A DNA stretch of 64,000 nucleotides from Capsicum annuum (Eukaryota > Streptophyta > Magnoliopsida > Solanales > Solanaceae). The stretch is taken from positions 145,266,560 to 145,330,559 of the forward strand of contig NC_061114.1 in NCBI RefSeq assembly GCF_002878395.1, given 5' to 3'. The notes under the pieces are model-generated. The model made no database searches and was not told the origin of the DNA. It saw only the letters and a program-made list of their open reading frames with translations. The stretch's first letter is position 1; each line of letters starts with the position of its first letter. The position numbers and the translations under genes are program-made. Of this stretch, positions 48,050 to 60,440 are shown piece after piece.

Positions 48050-49920
48050 ACCGGGATATTACAGATCTTCTATTTACATGTTTGTGCCTTATTAGATCTA
48101 GGAGCTTCTTTATCTTTTGTAACTCCTTACATAGTAGTCGACTTCAAAGTCAAACCATAATCGTTATTGAACCATTCTTAGTCTCTACCCCAGTGGGTCA
48201 GTCTATCATTGCTTAGCGGGTATACAAGTATGCTACAGTTGTGATATCTCAAAAAGTCACTTTAGCAGACTTAATAGAATTTGAGATGAAAGATTTCGAC
48301 ATTATTCTTTGTATGGATTGGCTCAATTCATGCTATGTCTTAATTGACTGTAGAAACATAATCGTTTATTTTTAGTTTCCAAATAAACCCATGCTTATAT
48401 GGATGGGTAGTACTATAGCACTTAAAGGTCAGTTGATTTCATGCCTTGAGAGAGAAAAATGATATCCAAGGGATGTATCTATCATCTTGTATGAGTCAAG
48501 GACTCTAGTTTAAAAACTCCAAGTCTTGAGTCAGTTCTAGTAGTAAATAGATTCTCAGATGTTTTTCCCAAAGATCTTCCTAGAGTTCCTCCCGTTAGGG
48601 AAACTGACTTCAGAATAGAACTTTTTTTAGATACTCATCCCATGTCTATTCCGCTATACATAATGGATCAAACAGAAGTCAGAGAATTAAAAGAATTATT
48701 AAGGGACCTTTTACACAAAGTTTGTATCCAACCTAGCATTTCCCCTTGCGGCACACCTGTCTTATTCGTGTGTATTAAAGATGATTATCTCATAATGATT
48801 ATAGACTACCATCATTTGAATAAATTTATAGTCAAGAAAAGTACCCACTTCTGAGAACCGATAGCTTGTTTGACCTATTTTAGGGTGCCAGTTACTTTTC
48901 TAAGATATACCTCAGATCAGGCTATTATCATCTCAGAGTCAGAGAATATGACATTTTGAAAATAGCTTTCTAAATTAGGTATGGTCACTTTGAGTTTCTA
49001 GTTATGTCTTTTGGCCTTACCAATGCCCAGTTGCCTTCATGGACTTGATGAACCAAATGTTCAAATAGTACTTGGACATATTTGTTATAGTCATCATCGA
49101 TGACATTCTTGTCTATTCTCGTAGTGAGAATGATCATGTAGACCACCTCAGAATCGTACTTCAGACTATCAATACTTATTAGTTGTTCACCAAATTCAGT
49201 AAGTGAAAATTTTTGATAAGTTCATAGCATTCCTTGGGCATATTAATTTCGGTGATGGCATTAGAGTTGATTCTCAAAAGACTAAAGTGGTGAGAAACTG
49301 GGCTAGACCATTTCATAATCAGATATCATGAGTTTATTAGGTTTAGCTAGCTATTACTTTTGATTTTTTTAATGGTTTTCGTCAATTGCATTCCCCGTAT
49401 CGAGATTGACTCTAAAAAAAGCCAGGTTTTAGTGGTCAGATTGTTGTAAGAAGATTTTTCAGGAGTTGATGACTGGACTCACCTCTGCCCCAGTTTTTAC
49501 TCTGCCAGATGGTTCAGATGGGTTTGTTGTGTACTGTGATGCATCTCTTGTATGATTGGGTTATCTCCTTATGCATATAAGTAAGGTCATATCCTATACC
49601 TCTAGATAGCTTAAACCTCATGAGAAGAATTACCCTACCTATGATCTTTATTTAACATTTATAGCGTTTACATTAAAGATTTGGAGGCACCATTTGTATG
49701 TGGTGTATGTTGATGTGTTCACATATAATAAGAGCCTACTATATGTCTTTTCTCAGCAAGATTTGAATTTGCGCCAGGGAGTGTGGTTAGAGTTATTAAA
49801 GAATTATGACATGAGAGTTCTATATCATTTGGGCAAAGCCAATGTAGTGGCTGATACTCTTAGTAGACTATCTACGGGTAGTGTGGCTCATGTTGAGGAT
49901 GGTAAGAAGAAGTTAGCTTA
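48050..49920 (+). pseudogene. pol: gypsy-2 protease, reverse transcriptase and RNase H
   Basis: Protease active site region DLGASLSFVTPYIVVD at 48093-48140, with G-A retained. Reverse transcriptase spans about 48600-49320, with the catalytic IIDDILVYS near 49093-49120. RNase H covers about 49500-49910, with VYCDASLV, NYPTYDLYLTFIAFTLKIW and, at 49694-49921, LGKANVVADTLSRLS. Frames shift repeatedly. Confidence 0.88.
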
Positions 49921-51395
49921 GGAAGTTCATCAACTTGCCGGTCTAGGTATTCACTTAGTCAATTTCTCAAAAGGTAGTGTGTAGGTTTAGATTAGTTCCA
50001 AATCCTCTATAGTTTTCAAGGTGATGTAAAATAGGATAGAGATCCCAGTCTAGTGAAGTTGAAAGAGTTAGTCAGCGATAAAAAAAATCAAGGTTTTCTC
50101 CTATGGGGGATATGGTGTGTAGCGTTGCTAGGGTCATTTATAGGTACTAGGTGTAGGTGACTTATGGTAGTAAATTCTTGTAGAAGTGCATTATGCGCAT
50201 TACTCTATTCATCTAGGGGCCACTAAGATATACCATGATTTACAGAAGATCTATTGGTGGAGTATGATGAAAAAAGATATTGCAGATTTTGTAGCTAAGT
50301 TCTCTACATGTCAGCAAGTTAAGATTGAGCACCGAAAGCCTAGTGGATCCATACAATAGTCCAGTATTCCTATATGGAAATAGGAAGAAGTGAACATGAA
50401 CTTTGGGACGGGTTTACCTCATACTCATCTTAAGCAAGATTCCATATTGGTTATTGTAGACAGGATAATCAAATCATCTCATCTCTTGCCTGTTCAGACC
50501 TCCTATTCGGCCGAGGACTACACCAAACTCTATATCAGAGAGTTGGTTAGGTTACACAGAGTATGAGTAACTATTATCTCAGATAGAGGTACACATCTTA
50601 CCTCTCATTTCTATAAAGCATTCCTAAAGATTCTCGGCACCTAAGTTTATCTTAGTGAAGCCTTCCATACTCAGATAGATTGTCAAGAAAATGGATCATT
50701 CAGACTCTACAAGATATTCTGAGAGCATGTATTATTTATTTTATGGGTAGTTAGGATGACCACTTCCTTTTGATTGAATTCGCATATAATAACTGCTATT
50801 ATATTAGTATTCAGATAGATCCATTTAATGCCATATATTGTAGGAGATGTAGATCTCCAATCAGTTGGTTCCAGGTAGGTGAGGCCAGATTTGTAGGTCT
50901 TGACTTAGTATTGCCTGCCGATTGAAATCCTATACAGATATGAGGAGAAATGACCTCGACTTTGAGATTGGTGATTTTGTGTACTTGAAAATCTCTCCCA
51001 TGAAAGAAGTAATGAGGTTCAAAAAGAAAGGAAAGCTCAGTCCCTGATATGACGGTGCTAACAAAGTTCTCAAGCCTTTTTCAAAAAGTAGATTAAGAGA
51101 CAGAGTTCCCTTCTAATCGAGCGTTAGTACATCAAGTATTACACGTATCCTTGCTAAGGAAATGCATTGGTGACCTAGCAGTTATAGTTCCTTTAGAGTA
51201 TGTAAATATTTAGAATGATCTTTCTTTAGAAGAGGTTCCTGTCCAGATCGTCAATTATTAGACTTGCAGACTGAGGAACAAAGAATTTCCCTTAGTCAAA
51301 GTTCTTTGGTAGAATCAATCCATTGACGGAGTCACTTGGGAAGCAGAAGCAGATATGCAGACCAACTATCCTTACATATTCTCTGCAAACTAAGA
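49921..51395 (+). pseudogene. gypsy-2 integrase and C-terminal chromodomain
   Basis: The integrase N-terminal zinc region is at about 50180-50330 (EVHYAHYSIHLG-type wording and CQQVK). The core is at about 50400-50830, with DRIIKSSHLLPV and SDRGTHLTS. At 51215-51390 is a chromodomain-like end, LSLEEVPVQIVNY, RLRNKEFPLVKVLW, then GVTWEAEADMQTNYPYIF. In intact chromoviruses this domain steers insertion to heterochromatin. It supports the Tekay/Del assignment. Confidence 0.85.
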
Positions 51396-51732
51396 TTTAA
51401 CTTAAGGTAACAGTCTTCCTTGGCTTTAGTCAGTTCTATGTTTAGTTACAATTATAAACTTGGTATTCCTTGCCTTTGCATATTCAGTCAAGCATTGATG
51501 ATTTAGTTTTGACATGTACTTATGCATCAGATATGCATGTTTAGTGCAAAAATTCAGCTTACCAGTAGCTTCAGTTATGTATTTCAGGCATCAGATATGC
51601 ATGTTCAGTATAAGAACTCAGTTTGTCAGTAGTCCAGTCCCACAGTCATGTCTTAGTTATGAATGTTCAGTGTTTCAGCTCAGTCTATCGGTGTTTCTAA
51701 GCTTAATCAATCTCATTCGAGGATGAATGTTC

Positions 51733-51747
51733 CCAAGTGGGAGATAT
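51733..51747 (+). other. Polypurine tract of gypsy-2
   Basis: AAGTGGGAGATAT just before the 3' LTR, preceded by GAGGATGAATGTTCCC, a conserved context in this clade. It primes plus-strand synthesis in active elements. Confidence 0.75.
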
Positions 51748-54168
51748 TGTAATACCCTGAATTCCTAGATCTTATCTTAGCTCTAAGTGCATTGGTTATC
51801 CTACATAAAACATATTAAATACTTACTTTTTTAGTTTAGAGCCTACCAATGTGTAGGAAATTCAGTTAGCTTTCAAACAAAAAAAAATTTGCTCAAATCT
51901 GATACCCTGGCGAAGAGTTAAGGCAGTTTATGTAAAAACATTGGCTCACCATGATTAGGTTGTGTCATGGTGAGTATCGAGATGAGTACTCCATCGCATC
52001 ACACTGAAGGCCATTTTGGTATTTGTCAATTTTCATAGTGTCACTGTGATTGCACCACATCACATTGAACCCCAAAACAATTGTCCCGATTCAGAGAGTC
52101 ACCACGATTCTAATACATCATAGTGGATATAGCAATGACCCACTCACAATATTGCAGTGAGGCCTTAATCAACGTTCCAGTTATGGGATTTTAAATCCTA
52201 TGGGAAACTTAGTCTTTTATCATGACCCAAATCTTCCTTAAACATAAAATTAATCCCTAAATGACAAAAATGTATCATTATTCTCTCAATTTTCCCAAAA
52301 CTACATCAATCTCTCTCAAAAGCAAGAAACCCTAGTTTCAAAATTCAAGAACTAAGATCTAGAATTTTTTCAAGAATCTTCATTAAATAACATTCCAAGG
52401 TATGTTAGGTGTTCATCTATGGGTCTCTTCCACCCATAGAGACCACAAATCCATTTTTAAACCAAAAGATTGTTGAGTTATAAACTTTTATTCTTGAATT
52501 GATTGAATTTATGTTCATGTTATTGTTGGGGTTTTTGTCCATATTTAAATTCAAGCTTTCATGAAATTAATCATTATATTTGTTGAATTACATGATCCTC
52601 TTGATGAACCCATTCAATTGACAAGTTGGTTGATGTAGCTATGATAACTATGTGTACTGATTGCTGTATACTGTAAGCATGCTCCCCATGTGTTTGATAA
52701 AATGCCTATGTGAATGATTAGTGTCATTATAACCTAATAACACATGTTCCCCCTTCTTGAACAAGTAGATACCTTAGAAGTGTTTGATAAAAAGTCTCTA
52801 TGGATAAATTATGAACAAGTGAACAGTGTTATTTTATTCAAGATTATGCTATACTTTACTTTTTATGCTACCGAGACCTGGGGGTATTTAATACCCGACA
52901 ATATAGCATTGTGCCTAGATCCAGTTATGACAGTACTCTCATTCAGTTAAAAAATTGAGTAGAACTCAGTCAATTTACAAAACTTAAGAAAAATCTCAGT
53001 AAGATTAGTATCAGTTCAGTCCAGTTCAGTATACTCAATTTCGTGTCTTTCCGTTGGGAGTAGTATTCAGTACAGAGTGAACCTAAGGATAGGGTCTCAC
53101 ATTCTAGTATAGGGTGTGATCTCTACAAACAATCCTTGCATTCCAGAACTACATGGGCAGCGTAAGTTGAGACACAAAACCTTCCAGTTGAGGGTTGATG
53201 AGGTATTTTAACCTGCAAGTTGACGGTTCCATTGTTATTTTTAGAGTACCTACAAGATGAAGTTAACTCTCAACTTATCCTTACTTGTGGCATGGTATTG
53301 ACACCCTGCAAATTGGGGTTACAGATTGACCCCAACTATGTTATCTTATATTATATGGGGCATATTGGTTAGATGATTATCTCGCATAGTTTTAGTCTTA
53401 ATCTTTAGAATGGAAGTCAATTTCGTTCTACAGAATTAGGACGGCCAGATACAGTGAACCAGCATATGTAAATTAGTTATCAGTAACTTCAGCTATTAGT
53501 TAGTCGGTATCATAATTCAGGACTTACCTTCAGATAAGATTAGTCATAATATTTATCTATATGCACATGAGTGCACACTTAGTATTTATTGTTGTATCAG
53601 TTGTCAATGTACTCTCATGTTTAGTTACTCTATATCATACAGTCAGTTATTGTTAATGTATATAAACCCTACCATTCAGCCTTACCCTATCTAGCATACC
53701 ATTACATTCCACATACTGACGCATATTTTTTCTTTGAGCTATGATGTCTTATATCATAGGTTCAGATGCTCAGGTTCCCGACCGTGCATAGATAGATTTA
53801 GATTCATCCAACAACAGTATATTAGCAGTGAGTCCTCATCTTTAGAGGATATTCTTCTATTTTATTATTTCAGTAGACTCAGTTTTTCAGTAAATGGAGT
53901 TAGTTTGGGGATTGTCCCATCAACACCACTTTCAGACAGTTTAATTAGAGGCTTTTCAGACTAGTTTTCAGACATTGCTTAGTTTTATAGATTGTTATTT
54001 CAGTTGATACACTTTATTAATATTTATGAATTTTGAACTTTAAGGCATTTCATCTTATTTTCCATATTTATTTCAGAATATTATTTAGTGCTCAGTCATG
54101 GGTTAGCTTATGGTCCTTTGGGTTTTAAAGAACCATGTAGCGTCTGGGGTACTGTCTTGGGCATTATA
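51748..54168 (+). repeat. 3' LTR of gypsy-2
   Basis: 2421 bp, TGTAATACCCTGAATTCC to GGGCATTATA; the final TTACA has become TTATA. Then GTTAC, the second copy of the target duplication. Confidence 0.92.
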
Positions 54169-54372
54169 GTTACCCTCTCTAGTGGGTTTCCCTTTCTAAT
54201 GGGTTAACTTCCTCTCTAAGGAAACCTTGTTAGATGATCTACCCTTATCAGTAGGTTACCCTTTCTAGTGGGTTACCCTCTTCTCCATGGAAACCCTTCT
54301 TAGTAGGTTACCCTTTCAAAGTGGTTTTGAATCTACCGATTCAGCTACTTCGAAGAGAAGGAGCTTCCAATG
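54169..54372 (+). repeat. GTTACCC minisatellite of unit P4, right piece, with intergenic start
   Basis: Resumes the array broken at 44223: GTTACCCTCTCTAGTGGG and further units with CTAAGGAAACC and CCATGGAAACCC spacers to about 54325. The intergenic block (CAGCTACTTCGAAGAGAAGG) follows and stops at about 54372. No promoter follows; the sequence switches to an inverted leader. Confidence 0.85.
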
Positions 54373-54374
54373 AC

Positions 54375-55100
54375 ATAGAGCCTCACTTTTCAAACATGAC
54401 GGGTGATTCACGATCATATAGGCGATATGCCATACAAAATCAAATCTTTTAATCAACAAACTATAGCTTTCTTATGACTGTGTTACAAATAATTATAGAC
54501 GGTTTTATTCTTAGGTAAAAAGTATTTGCAACCCACAACTGGGTGGCATGACTTTGAAAATTCAAGATATACATCATGGATGGTTTTCCTCATCAACAAA
54601 GCCTCTACAGCCCAAAGAAGGGATGGCTTGACTTTGAAAGTCTTAGAACAAAGGAAATCCTTTGTCTCCTTAGTATAAGAATGTTCTATATATGCCTAAA
54701 AATAGGTCTGACGGCGGCTCTCCTTAGCCTGTTTCACTTAAATCGCCATGGAACAAAAGTTATACTAAGGCAAACCTCATATATGCACATTCTTTCTAAG
54801 ATATTGAATTAATTCAGAAAACTATGGTATGGTCTAAGCTAATTTTGTTTCATATACATGGAAAGAACTTAGGCATTTATGTCGTGTGGATAAATTTGAC
54901 ATCATTACGCAACCATGGAAAACAACTTTGGAGTTCCATTGTTTTACCACAACAAGCACTTTGCGGTAGTATTTGCCTAACCCCTACTCTGACCTAAAGG
55001 ATCGAAGTACCCATCCCATTAGATAAGAGAAAGAAAGATCAAGATAGTTTAGCCAATAAACATTTTCATTCAAATAGAGAAAACTATACTAGTGGTTTCT
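54375..55100 (-). other. Orphan EPRV leader, truncated, inverted
   Basis: Minus-strand leader with its 3' part, the primer site and the whole ORF missing. It contains the modules TTGATTTTGTATGGCAT (reverse of 54430-54450) and two GGATGGCTTGACTTTG-type blocks (54540-54640). It is driven by the promoter at 55100-55340, at least by position. Confidence 0.78.
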
Positions 55101-55521
55101 AGGTAGAGATAATGATCATCTTTCCCTAATGGCCTAGGCTTCCTTTCATAGGTGAAGAAAGCTTCCTAGCTAAGCTAAAATATGGATAAACATGAAATAA
55201 AATATTACAATCATATCCAAATGTTTGAGTTATAGGTATTATCCATTATGATTGGATAAGTCTTATCCTTTTGGAATGGATAAGCTTTATCTGTTATGAC
55301 TAGATAAGACTTATCTATACTCACATTGAGCCCTACTAGTATTTAGGGAGGCTAAAATAAAAACAAAACACACTATATTGTTGGCATGTGCCAGCATGTG
55401 CAAGTAGGTTAGTCAGCAGCATGTAAGAAGGTGCATCAACAACTTCAAAGAAATCTTGAAAAGAGGTGGATAAGCTCATTGTCTTCAAAGTAGCTCAGTC
55501 AGTGTCTTTATAAACTATCTA
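55101..55521 (-). promoter_or_regulatory. EPRV promoter and intergenic block after M3
   Basis: The GATAA/TTATC cluster lies at 55230-55320 (GGATAAGTCTTATCC on the plus strand), the intergenic block at 55390-55510. At the TATA position (about 55141-55155) the minus strand reads CCTATGAAAGGAAGCC, a one-base change that disrupts TATAAAA. Confidence 0.72.
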
Positions 55522-55716
55522 AAAGGGTATCCCACTGAGAGGGTTTCTTTTGAGATGAGGGTAACCCAATAGAAAAGGTAACCCATTGGTGAGGGTAAAC
55601 CATCTGACAGGGTTTCCTTGGAGAGAAGGGTAACCCACTAGAAAAGGTAATCCACTATCTAGAGGGTAACCCATTGGGAAGGGTAACCTACTGGAGAGGG
55701 TAACTTCCTGCATATG
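55522..55716 (-). repeat. GTTACCC minisatellite of unit M3
   Basis: About ten GGGTAACCCA-type units with two GGGTTTCCTTGGAGAGAAGG-like spacers, next to the M3 stop. Confidence 0.86.
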
Positions 55717-55733
55717 TTATCTAAGGTCATCTT

Positions 55734-57482
55734 TTAGGCAGTGTTGGATGGTGTCAGCGGGGATGAACTCACGTATCCTTTTTCTATCCACCAATGTATG
55801 TTGTGCTTCTGCCTGAGGCATTCTTGGTCTTCTAATCTTCTCTACATCGATCTAGAGAAGTAATTCCTTCTGATTAATTAATCTTGCATTTCTATTGGGT
55901 ACATTTCATCCTTAAGCTTTTGATTGACTTGGTAGCTTCATCACTCATGATTTCATGATGTGGCTAATAGTCTTTTGCTGTTTGTTAGACTTATCCCATT
56001 GAGGATGATAATTTGTGTAGTTCTACTTTCGCCATTCTTTTGGCCAAATTTCTTTCCGACTGCATTTGTTTTGCTGGAAAATAAAGTTTTGTGCTTCATA
56101 TATGAGAGTATAGAAATAGGAAATCTCTAGCGCAGTGAAATTTTTAGTTGAGCTTAGATGTTATGGCTTATGATTCCTATAGGATGATGCAAAAAGAAGT
56201 CCATTACATTGTTGGAATCTTTGAAGCATCAAACCCAATATTCTCTTGGTTTGAACCACAATATGAATCTCTTCAAAACTTTTTGGATTCGATTAAAAAG
56301 CCTGAAGGTATCACACTTGAACACAAAGAGAACGTTGTGTTGGTGGCATAGATACTAAATTAACCATATGAGTTCTTGCGGGAAGTTATCGACTAGTGCA
56401 ATGAACATATAGCAAGAAGGGTACTTCGAGTGCACTCAGAACGACTTCAGGATGGATCCAGCATACTTTTTAAATACTAAAAGCTCGTAAAAGGTCCTTC
56501 TTTCTAGGAGCATGGATTGATAAAAAGGATCCACATACTGGGTGAATAGATAGAGAAGGTAATCTGTTAACTTGTAAGATAGTAATCCCGTCATGTTGAG
56601 CATTTGGATTTGACAAGCCTAGTGTTGGTTGTCTTCTCCATTGCTGGCTATTAGGTAGAGATCACTGGAAGAGATGCCGCCTGATTTTTCAATTATGTCA
56701 ATGGAGAAGAGAGTGTCCTCCATCATTTTTTTTCTAGTGAGAAGACCAATTCAAGGTCGTCTTTTTTGTTGAGATAGATTTCGACATGATAAGTCTTTTC
56801 CTCAAAGAGAAGGATAGAGTACTTCGACTTTATGGCTTGAGGACAGTTTTTGCTAAAGTTGCTAGGCTTTCTACAGATAAAGTAGCCATCATTCTTCTTC
56901 TTGTGATTTGTTGGGCTCCTTTATCTGAAATACTTGGTTCCCTGGATTACCCTGATCCTATCATCAGGAGGTGTTGGCAGTTTGAACCTCTAGAATAACA
57001 TTTATTTTTTTGATCTTTTGTTTTAGAGAGAGTAGGAGAAGCTGGACTTGGTGATAAGGTCATCTTTTTTGCAAGCTTGATTAAGGGCCAGATCATTCTA
57101 GATGATCTACTTTAGTACAGTCCTCTTTTTGCATATGCTATCCAAAGCATAGAAGATGGCCTACCGGATGTAGCCTCTTTGTGGAATAGTTATGGATTTG
57201 AACTTCTCCTTCACAATCATCATCGTATGGCCTGCTAGAATATTTGGTAGTAATGACTCCAAGGCTTGCTTCAGGCTGAGATCTCCACAAAACTCAAAGT
57301 AGATCTTTACTATCTTTTGGAAGTGGATATCGATGATGTTTATGTTAAACTATAGGCACTTCATCTAGAAGATCTGTCACCAGATCTTCTTTTGTTTCTA
57401 GCCAGTATCTCCACCAAATACCTCATGCAGAATCCTGATATTGAAGGCCAAGTCCTAGGACATTAGATAAGTGATCTTATCG
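55734..57482 (-). pseudogene. EPRV unit M3: capsid-like region (3' part), zinc knuckle A and C-terminal region
   Basis: Class X, continued from 58796 across a solo LTR. Just left of the insertion is the block equivalent to FFFSIRILYEVF in P2 (here about 57400-57450). Zinc knuckle A is at about 56850-56905, reading YFICRKPSNFSKNC, so the first cysteine and the histidine are lost. The C-terminal region follows, closing at a stop at 55734-55736. Frameshifted in several places. Confidence 0.78.
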
Positions 57483-57487
57483 AAAGT

Positions 57488-58795
57488 TGATCTTGGGTGT
57501 ATTTATATGCCTAAGCACTAGGACTTCTCCATATTTTAGATAAGTTTAGAGAACAAAGTTCCTAGTTTCTTATGTTTTTACTCTACTTGTATGTAATTGA
57601 GCTAACCGATGTGATTACCATGATTCCAGGTATTAATTAAGTAGATAAAGACATAATGGGACTATGTAATGTGGAAGGCATATGACACAAGAGAGAGTAG
57701 TTGTCTGGACTAAATGTGGTGCCTAACAACTATGTCCAAGACTATTTTGCCTTCAATAATTAGTTTAGGGACTTAGAAGGCAATTATGAGAGAAGAGATT
57801 ATTAAAAGACATAATGCTGAATTTTTGTTCATTATTCATTATTCTATATTATTTTGAGAGAGCAGAGAGGTGGCTTACACTAAGGGAGAAATGCTATTCA
57901 TCTTCTCCACCAAGATCGTCTTCTAGTTTTGGTTTGATGAATATTTTTATTTGATTTTTGTTTTACCCTTGAGTAACTAAGTTTATCAGTTCAGGTTATG
58001 GAAGCCTTGTAGCATACAATCTATTACTTTGGGTTTTGAATTCATTATGCATTGATTTGTTTACACCATATTCTGTTATCTTATCTTGAATTCTCGTGGT
58101 TGTAAACATAGAGGTTATGCCTTAAAACACAACTTGTTTGAAAGAAAGGTTGATGTTTACAAAAGAGAGTAGTGACAAGAAAATAGGATTTCCAACCCCT
58201 ATTTAATATGTTAATACCTTAACAGGATTAACTTCTTGGAGATTTCGTATTGTTTTTGGTAAACCCTTTAGAATCGAGAGAATTGAAGTAAATTAGTCCT
58301 TGATGGTTGAGAAACACTAGGATTATGTTATTAAATACAATTCATTTCTCTGTAAGAACGATGCATGTATGAATTCGTAAACCCCATAGTTATAAAGTAT
58401 TGGAAACTACAAGGTGGACATAACCCTAGCTTGCTTTTTCTCTGAATTCGAATACTACTACACATGTCATTTTGTTAAACTCAAACAATTAATTTGTGAA
58501 CTGAATCAAATCCCCTTATTTATTTTATGAAAATGAATGATTGAAAGTCAACTAATCTGCAAACATATTAATTAGCACATATATTTTATTTTGTTAAACT
58601 AAAATAATTAATTTGTGAACTGAATCAAATCCCCTTATTTATTTTATGAAAATGAATGATTAAAAGTCAACTAATCTGCAGATAATTTAATTAGCATCGT
58701 ATTCCCTGTGGGATTCAACCCCAACCCAGTTGGCTTATATACTTGACAACGACCGCTTACTATCTCATAAGAGAAGTGTAGTTTGAGCATTCTCA
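57488..58795 (+). mobile_element. Solo LTR inserted in the EPRV capsid-like gene
   Basis: 1308 bp beginning TGATCTTGGG and ending TTGAGCATTCTCA, so TG...CA. It is flanked by AAAGT (57483-57487) and GAAGT (58796-58800). Viral sequence on both sides joins into the segment that P2 and P3 carry uninterrupted (CTTATCGGAAGTCCC region in P3 reverse complement), so this is an insertion. No gag, pol or second LTR inside. Near its right end it has CCCTGTGGGATTCAACCCC and TTGACAACGACCG, phrases common near the ends of some plant gypsy LTRs. Orientation plus is inferred from that. Confidence 0.78.
58472..58709. repeat. 119-bp tandem duplication inside the solo LTR
   Basis: Two adjacent copies, 58472-58590 and 58591-58709, starting TTGTTAAACT. 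They share long identical runs such as AATTTGTGAACTGAATCAAA, with few differences, so the duplication is younger than the surrounding decay. Confidence 0.85.
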
Positions 58796-60440
58796 GAAGT
58801 CCCAAGAGCATTCCATCAGTCTCTAAGTATACTGGAGAAATTGGGTGTGAACTCCAAGAGTACCATGTATTTTTCCTGTTCAGCAAGATTTTTCATCGTA
58901 TCATTGTGTAGAAGTCCTGGATCCGCTGTAGCCAGACTGAAATCTTGATGTCATCAAGAGTAAAGGTTTGATATCTTGTTACCACGATTTTCTTCAGCGG
59001 TTTACCTAGATACTACTTTTTTTCTGGGATTGGGTCATCCATCATCCTATGTTGGTCATCAACAACTATGGAGACCTCTTGTTCCTTCGAGTGGTTCAAG
59101 TATATTGGTGGATAGTTTTCTTCATGAAATCTAATTGAGGATTCAGGAGTTTTCTTAAAATATTCCTACAACTCGATAGACTCTTCATTGCCTTCCACAT
59201 AACCGTAAGCTGGAAAATTATCATCGGTGTCAGAGTGTGCATCTGCATCAAAAAAATCCTCTTAACTGAAAGTAGCACTAATGGAAAAAGCATCCTGGAT
59301 CTGTTCATTACTCTCAAAAGTTTTTTCTACTGGATCAAGGACTACTATAGCTTGTGGATCTGGAACGGCATCATTATTGAGGTTGAATCCGCAATACAGA
59401 TTTGGGAGAAGTGATTATGAATCAGTACCAAGATCGCGATGGGACAACAACTATTTGTGATTTAGAAGGATATCCTTTAGCAAGGAATTCCATTCTCTAT
59501 CTTTTTATGGCACTTTTGGCTTCTGGATTTCACCTTGTCATCTGGGAAGCTGATGTCGTAGTTCGAGATTATGATGGCCACTTTATCAATGTAAGAAACA
59601 ATTTTTCTCTTAGACTGCTTCTGAGTTTCATCGGCTTTCTTACAGCCTGAGTTCCAGTTGGCGGATGAGTCCGTCATACTGAGTGGATGCTTGTTCTTCC
59701 CTCTTGTCCATTCCTTCACTTTTCTTGCCAAATTATTCCTTGAGTGAGCAACATTCTTCATGGATTAGTTGATGCTGGACAACATCCTATTTTGGTAGTT
59801 GGGTATTTCAGAATGCCAATTGAGTGTTGCTTCAGTGTCGCTGAGGGATATCTTCTCTCTAAATAGATTGTTAATAGTATTAGCTAGTATTTGGAACCTA
59901 GATCTTCAAACCCTCCATCTGATACAGATCATAAAGGGACAAGTTAAAGTTAGGAATATAGTGAAAAAGACTATCCCAGCGTTCAGTGTAATTTCCAAGT
60001 TTCCTAAGCTGGCATATTGGTATAGTGACAAAGACTACTCTAAAGAACGGATCAGCAGCCATGAGTTAGACGCCCTTTTTTAAAAGGAAAAGTGCAGGTT
60101 TAGGAGAGGTAGATGTGTTGAAGATATTTTATATTCTGGGGTAACCAATCTACATCATATAAGTAGTCATAATTACATGACAATGTTTCGACCGATGACA
60201 TATTTCTCCAGCTAGAGATTTACATGGACTAGAAATACTTGATGAAAAAGACTCAAGGAATACATATTTTTGTATTTTTTCGAATACAAAGACTCGATGT
60301 CTTTTTTCTAAGGATATTTGGAAAAAGACTCAAATAAATGGAAAATCTTTTTGTATTTTTATGGACTGACTCTATATATTTGTGCTAAGTATCGAAGGAC
60401 AAGACACCACAAATACTTTTTCTAAATTCTAAGAGAAGAA
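58796..60440 (-). pseudogene. EPRV unit M3: class X N-terminal, coiled-coil-like, acidic and capsid-like regions (5' part)
   Basis: Read from 60440 leftward: an N-terminal block with SCNYDYLYDVDWLP (about 60130-60175), as in P3. A short movement-protein-like stretch follows at about 59880-60030 (YASLGNLEITLNAGIVFF, then YQMEGLKIQV in another frame). Then a basic, heptad-rich stretch at 59477-59761 (SRNNLARKVKEWTRGKN) and the acidic region at 59200-59330 (DADAHSDTDDNF). The capsid-like start at 58800-58960 matches IQDFYTLM of P2. The ORF is then cut by the solo LTR and resumes at 57482. Confidence 0.76.

Larger units (their letters stand above)
44224..54168 (+). mobile_element. Complete Tekay/Del-like chromovirus (gypsy-2)
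   Basis: A 9945-bp plus-strand element with LTRs 44224-46622 and 51748-54168, both starting TGTAATACCCT. It is flanked by the direct repeat GTTAC (44219-44223 and 54169-54173). Order: LTR, primer site, gag, protease, reverse transcriptase, RNase H, integrase, chromodomain, polypurine tract, LTR. The two LTRs differ at about one base in five over their first 80 bp, and all coding frames are broken, so the insertion is old. Same family as gypsy-1 at 1-6007. Confidence 0.95.

Noticed and set aside
47700..48095. 131-residue ORF on the plus strand
   Set aside because: Out-of-frame overlap of gypsy-2 gag; the gag frame has the knuckle residues at the same place.
57488..58795. Host intergenic DNA between two EPRV fragments
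   Set aside because: TG...CA ends, a 5-bp flanking near-repeat and continuity of the viral ORF across it fit a solo LTR better.
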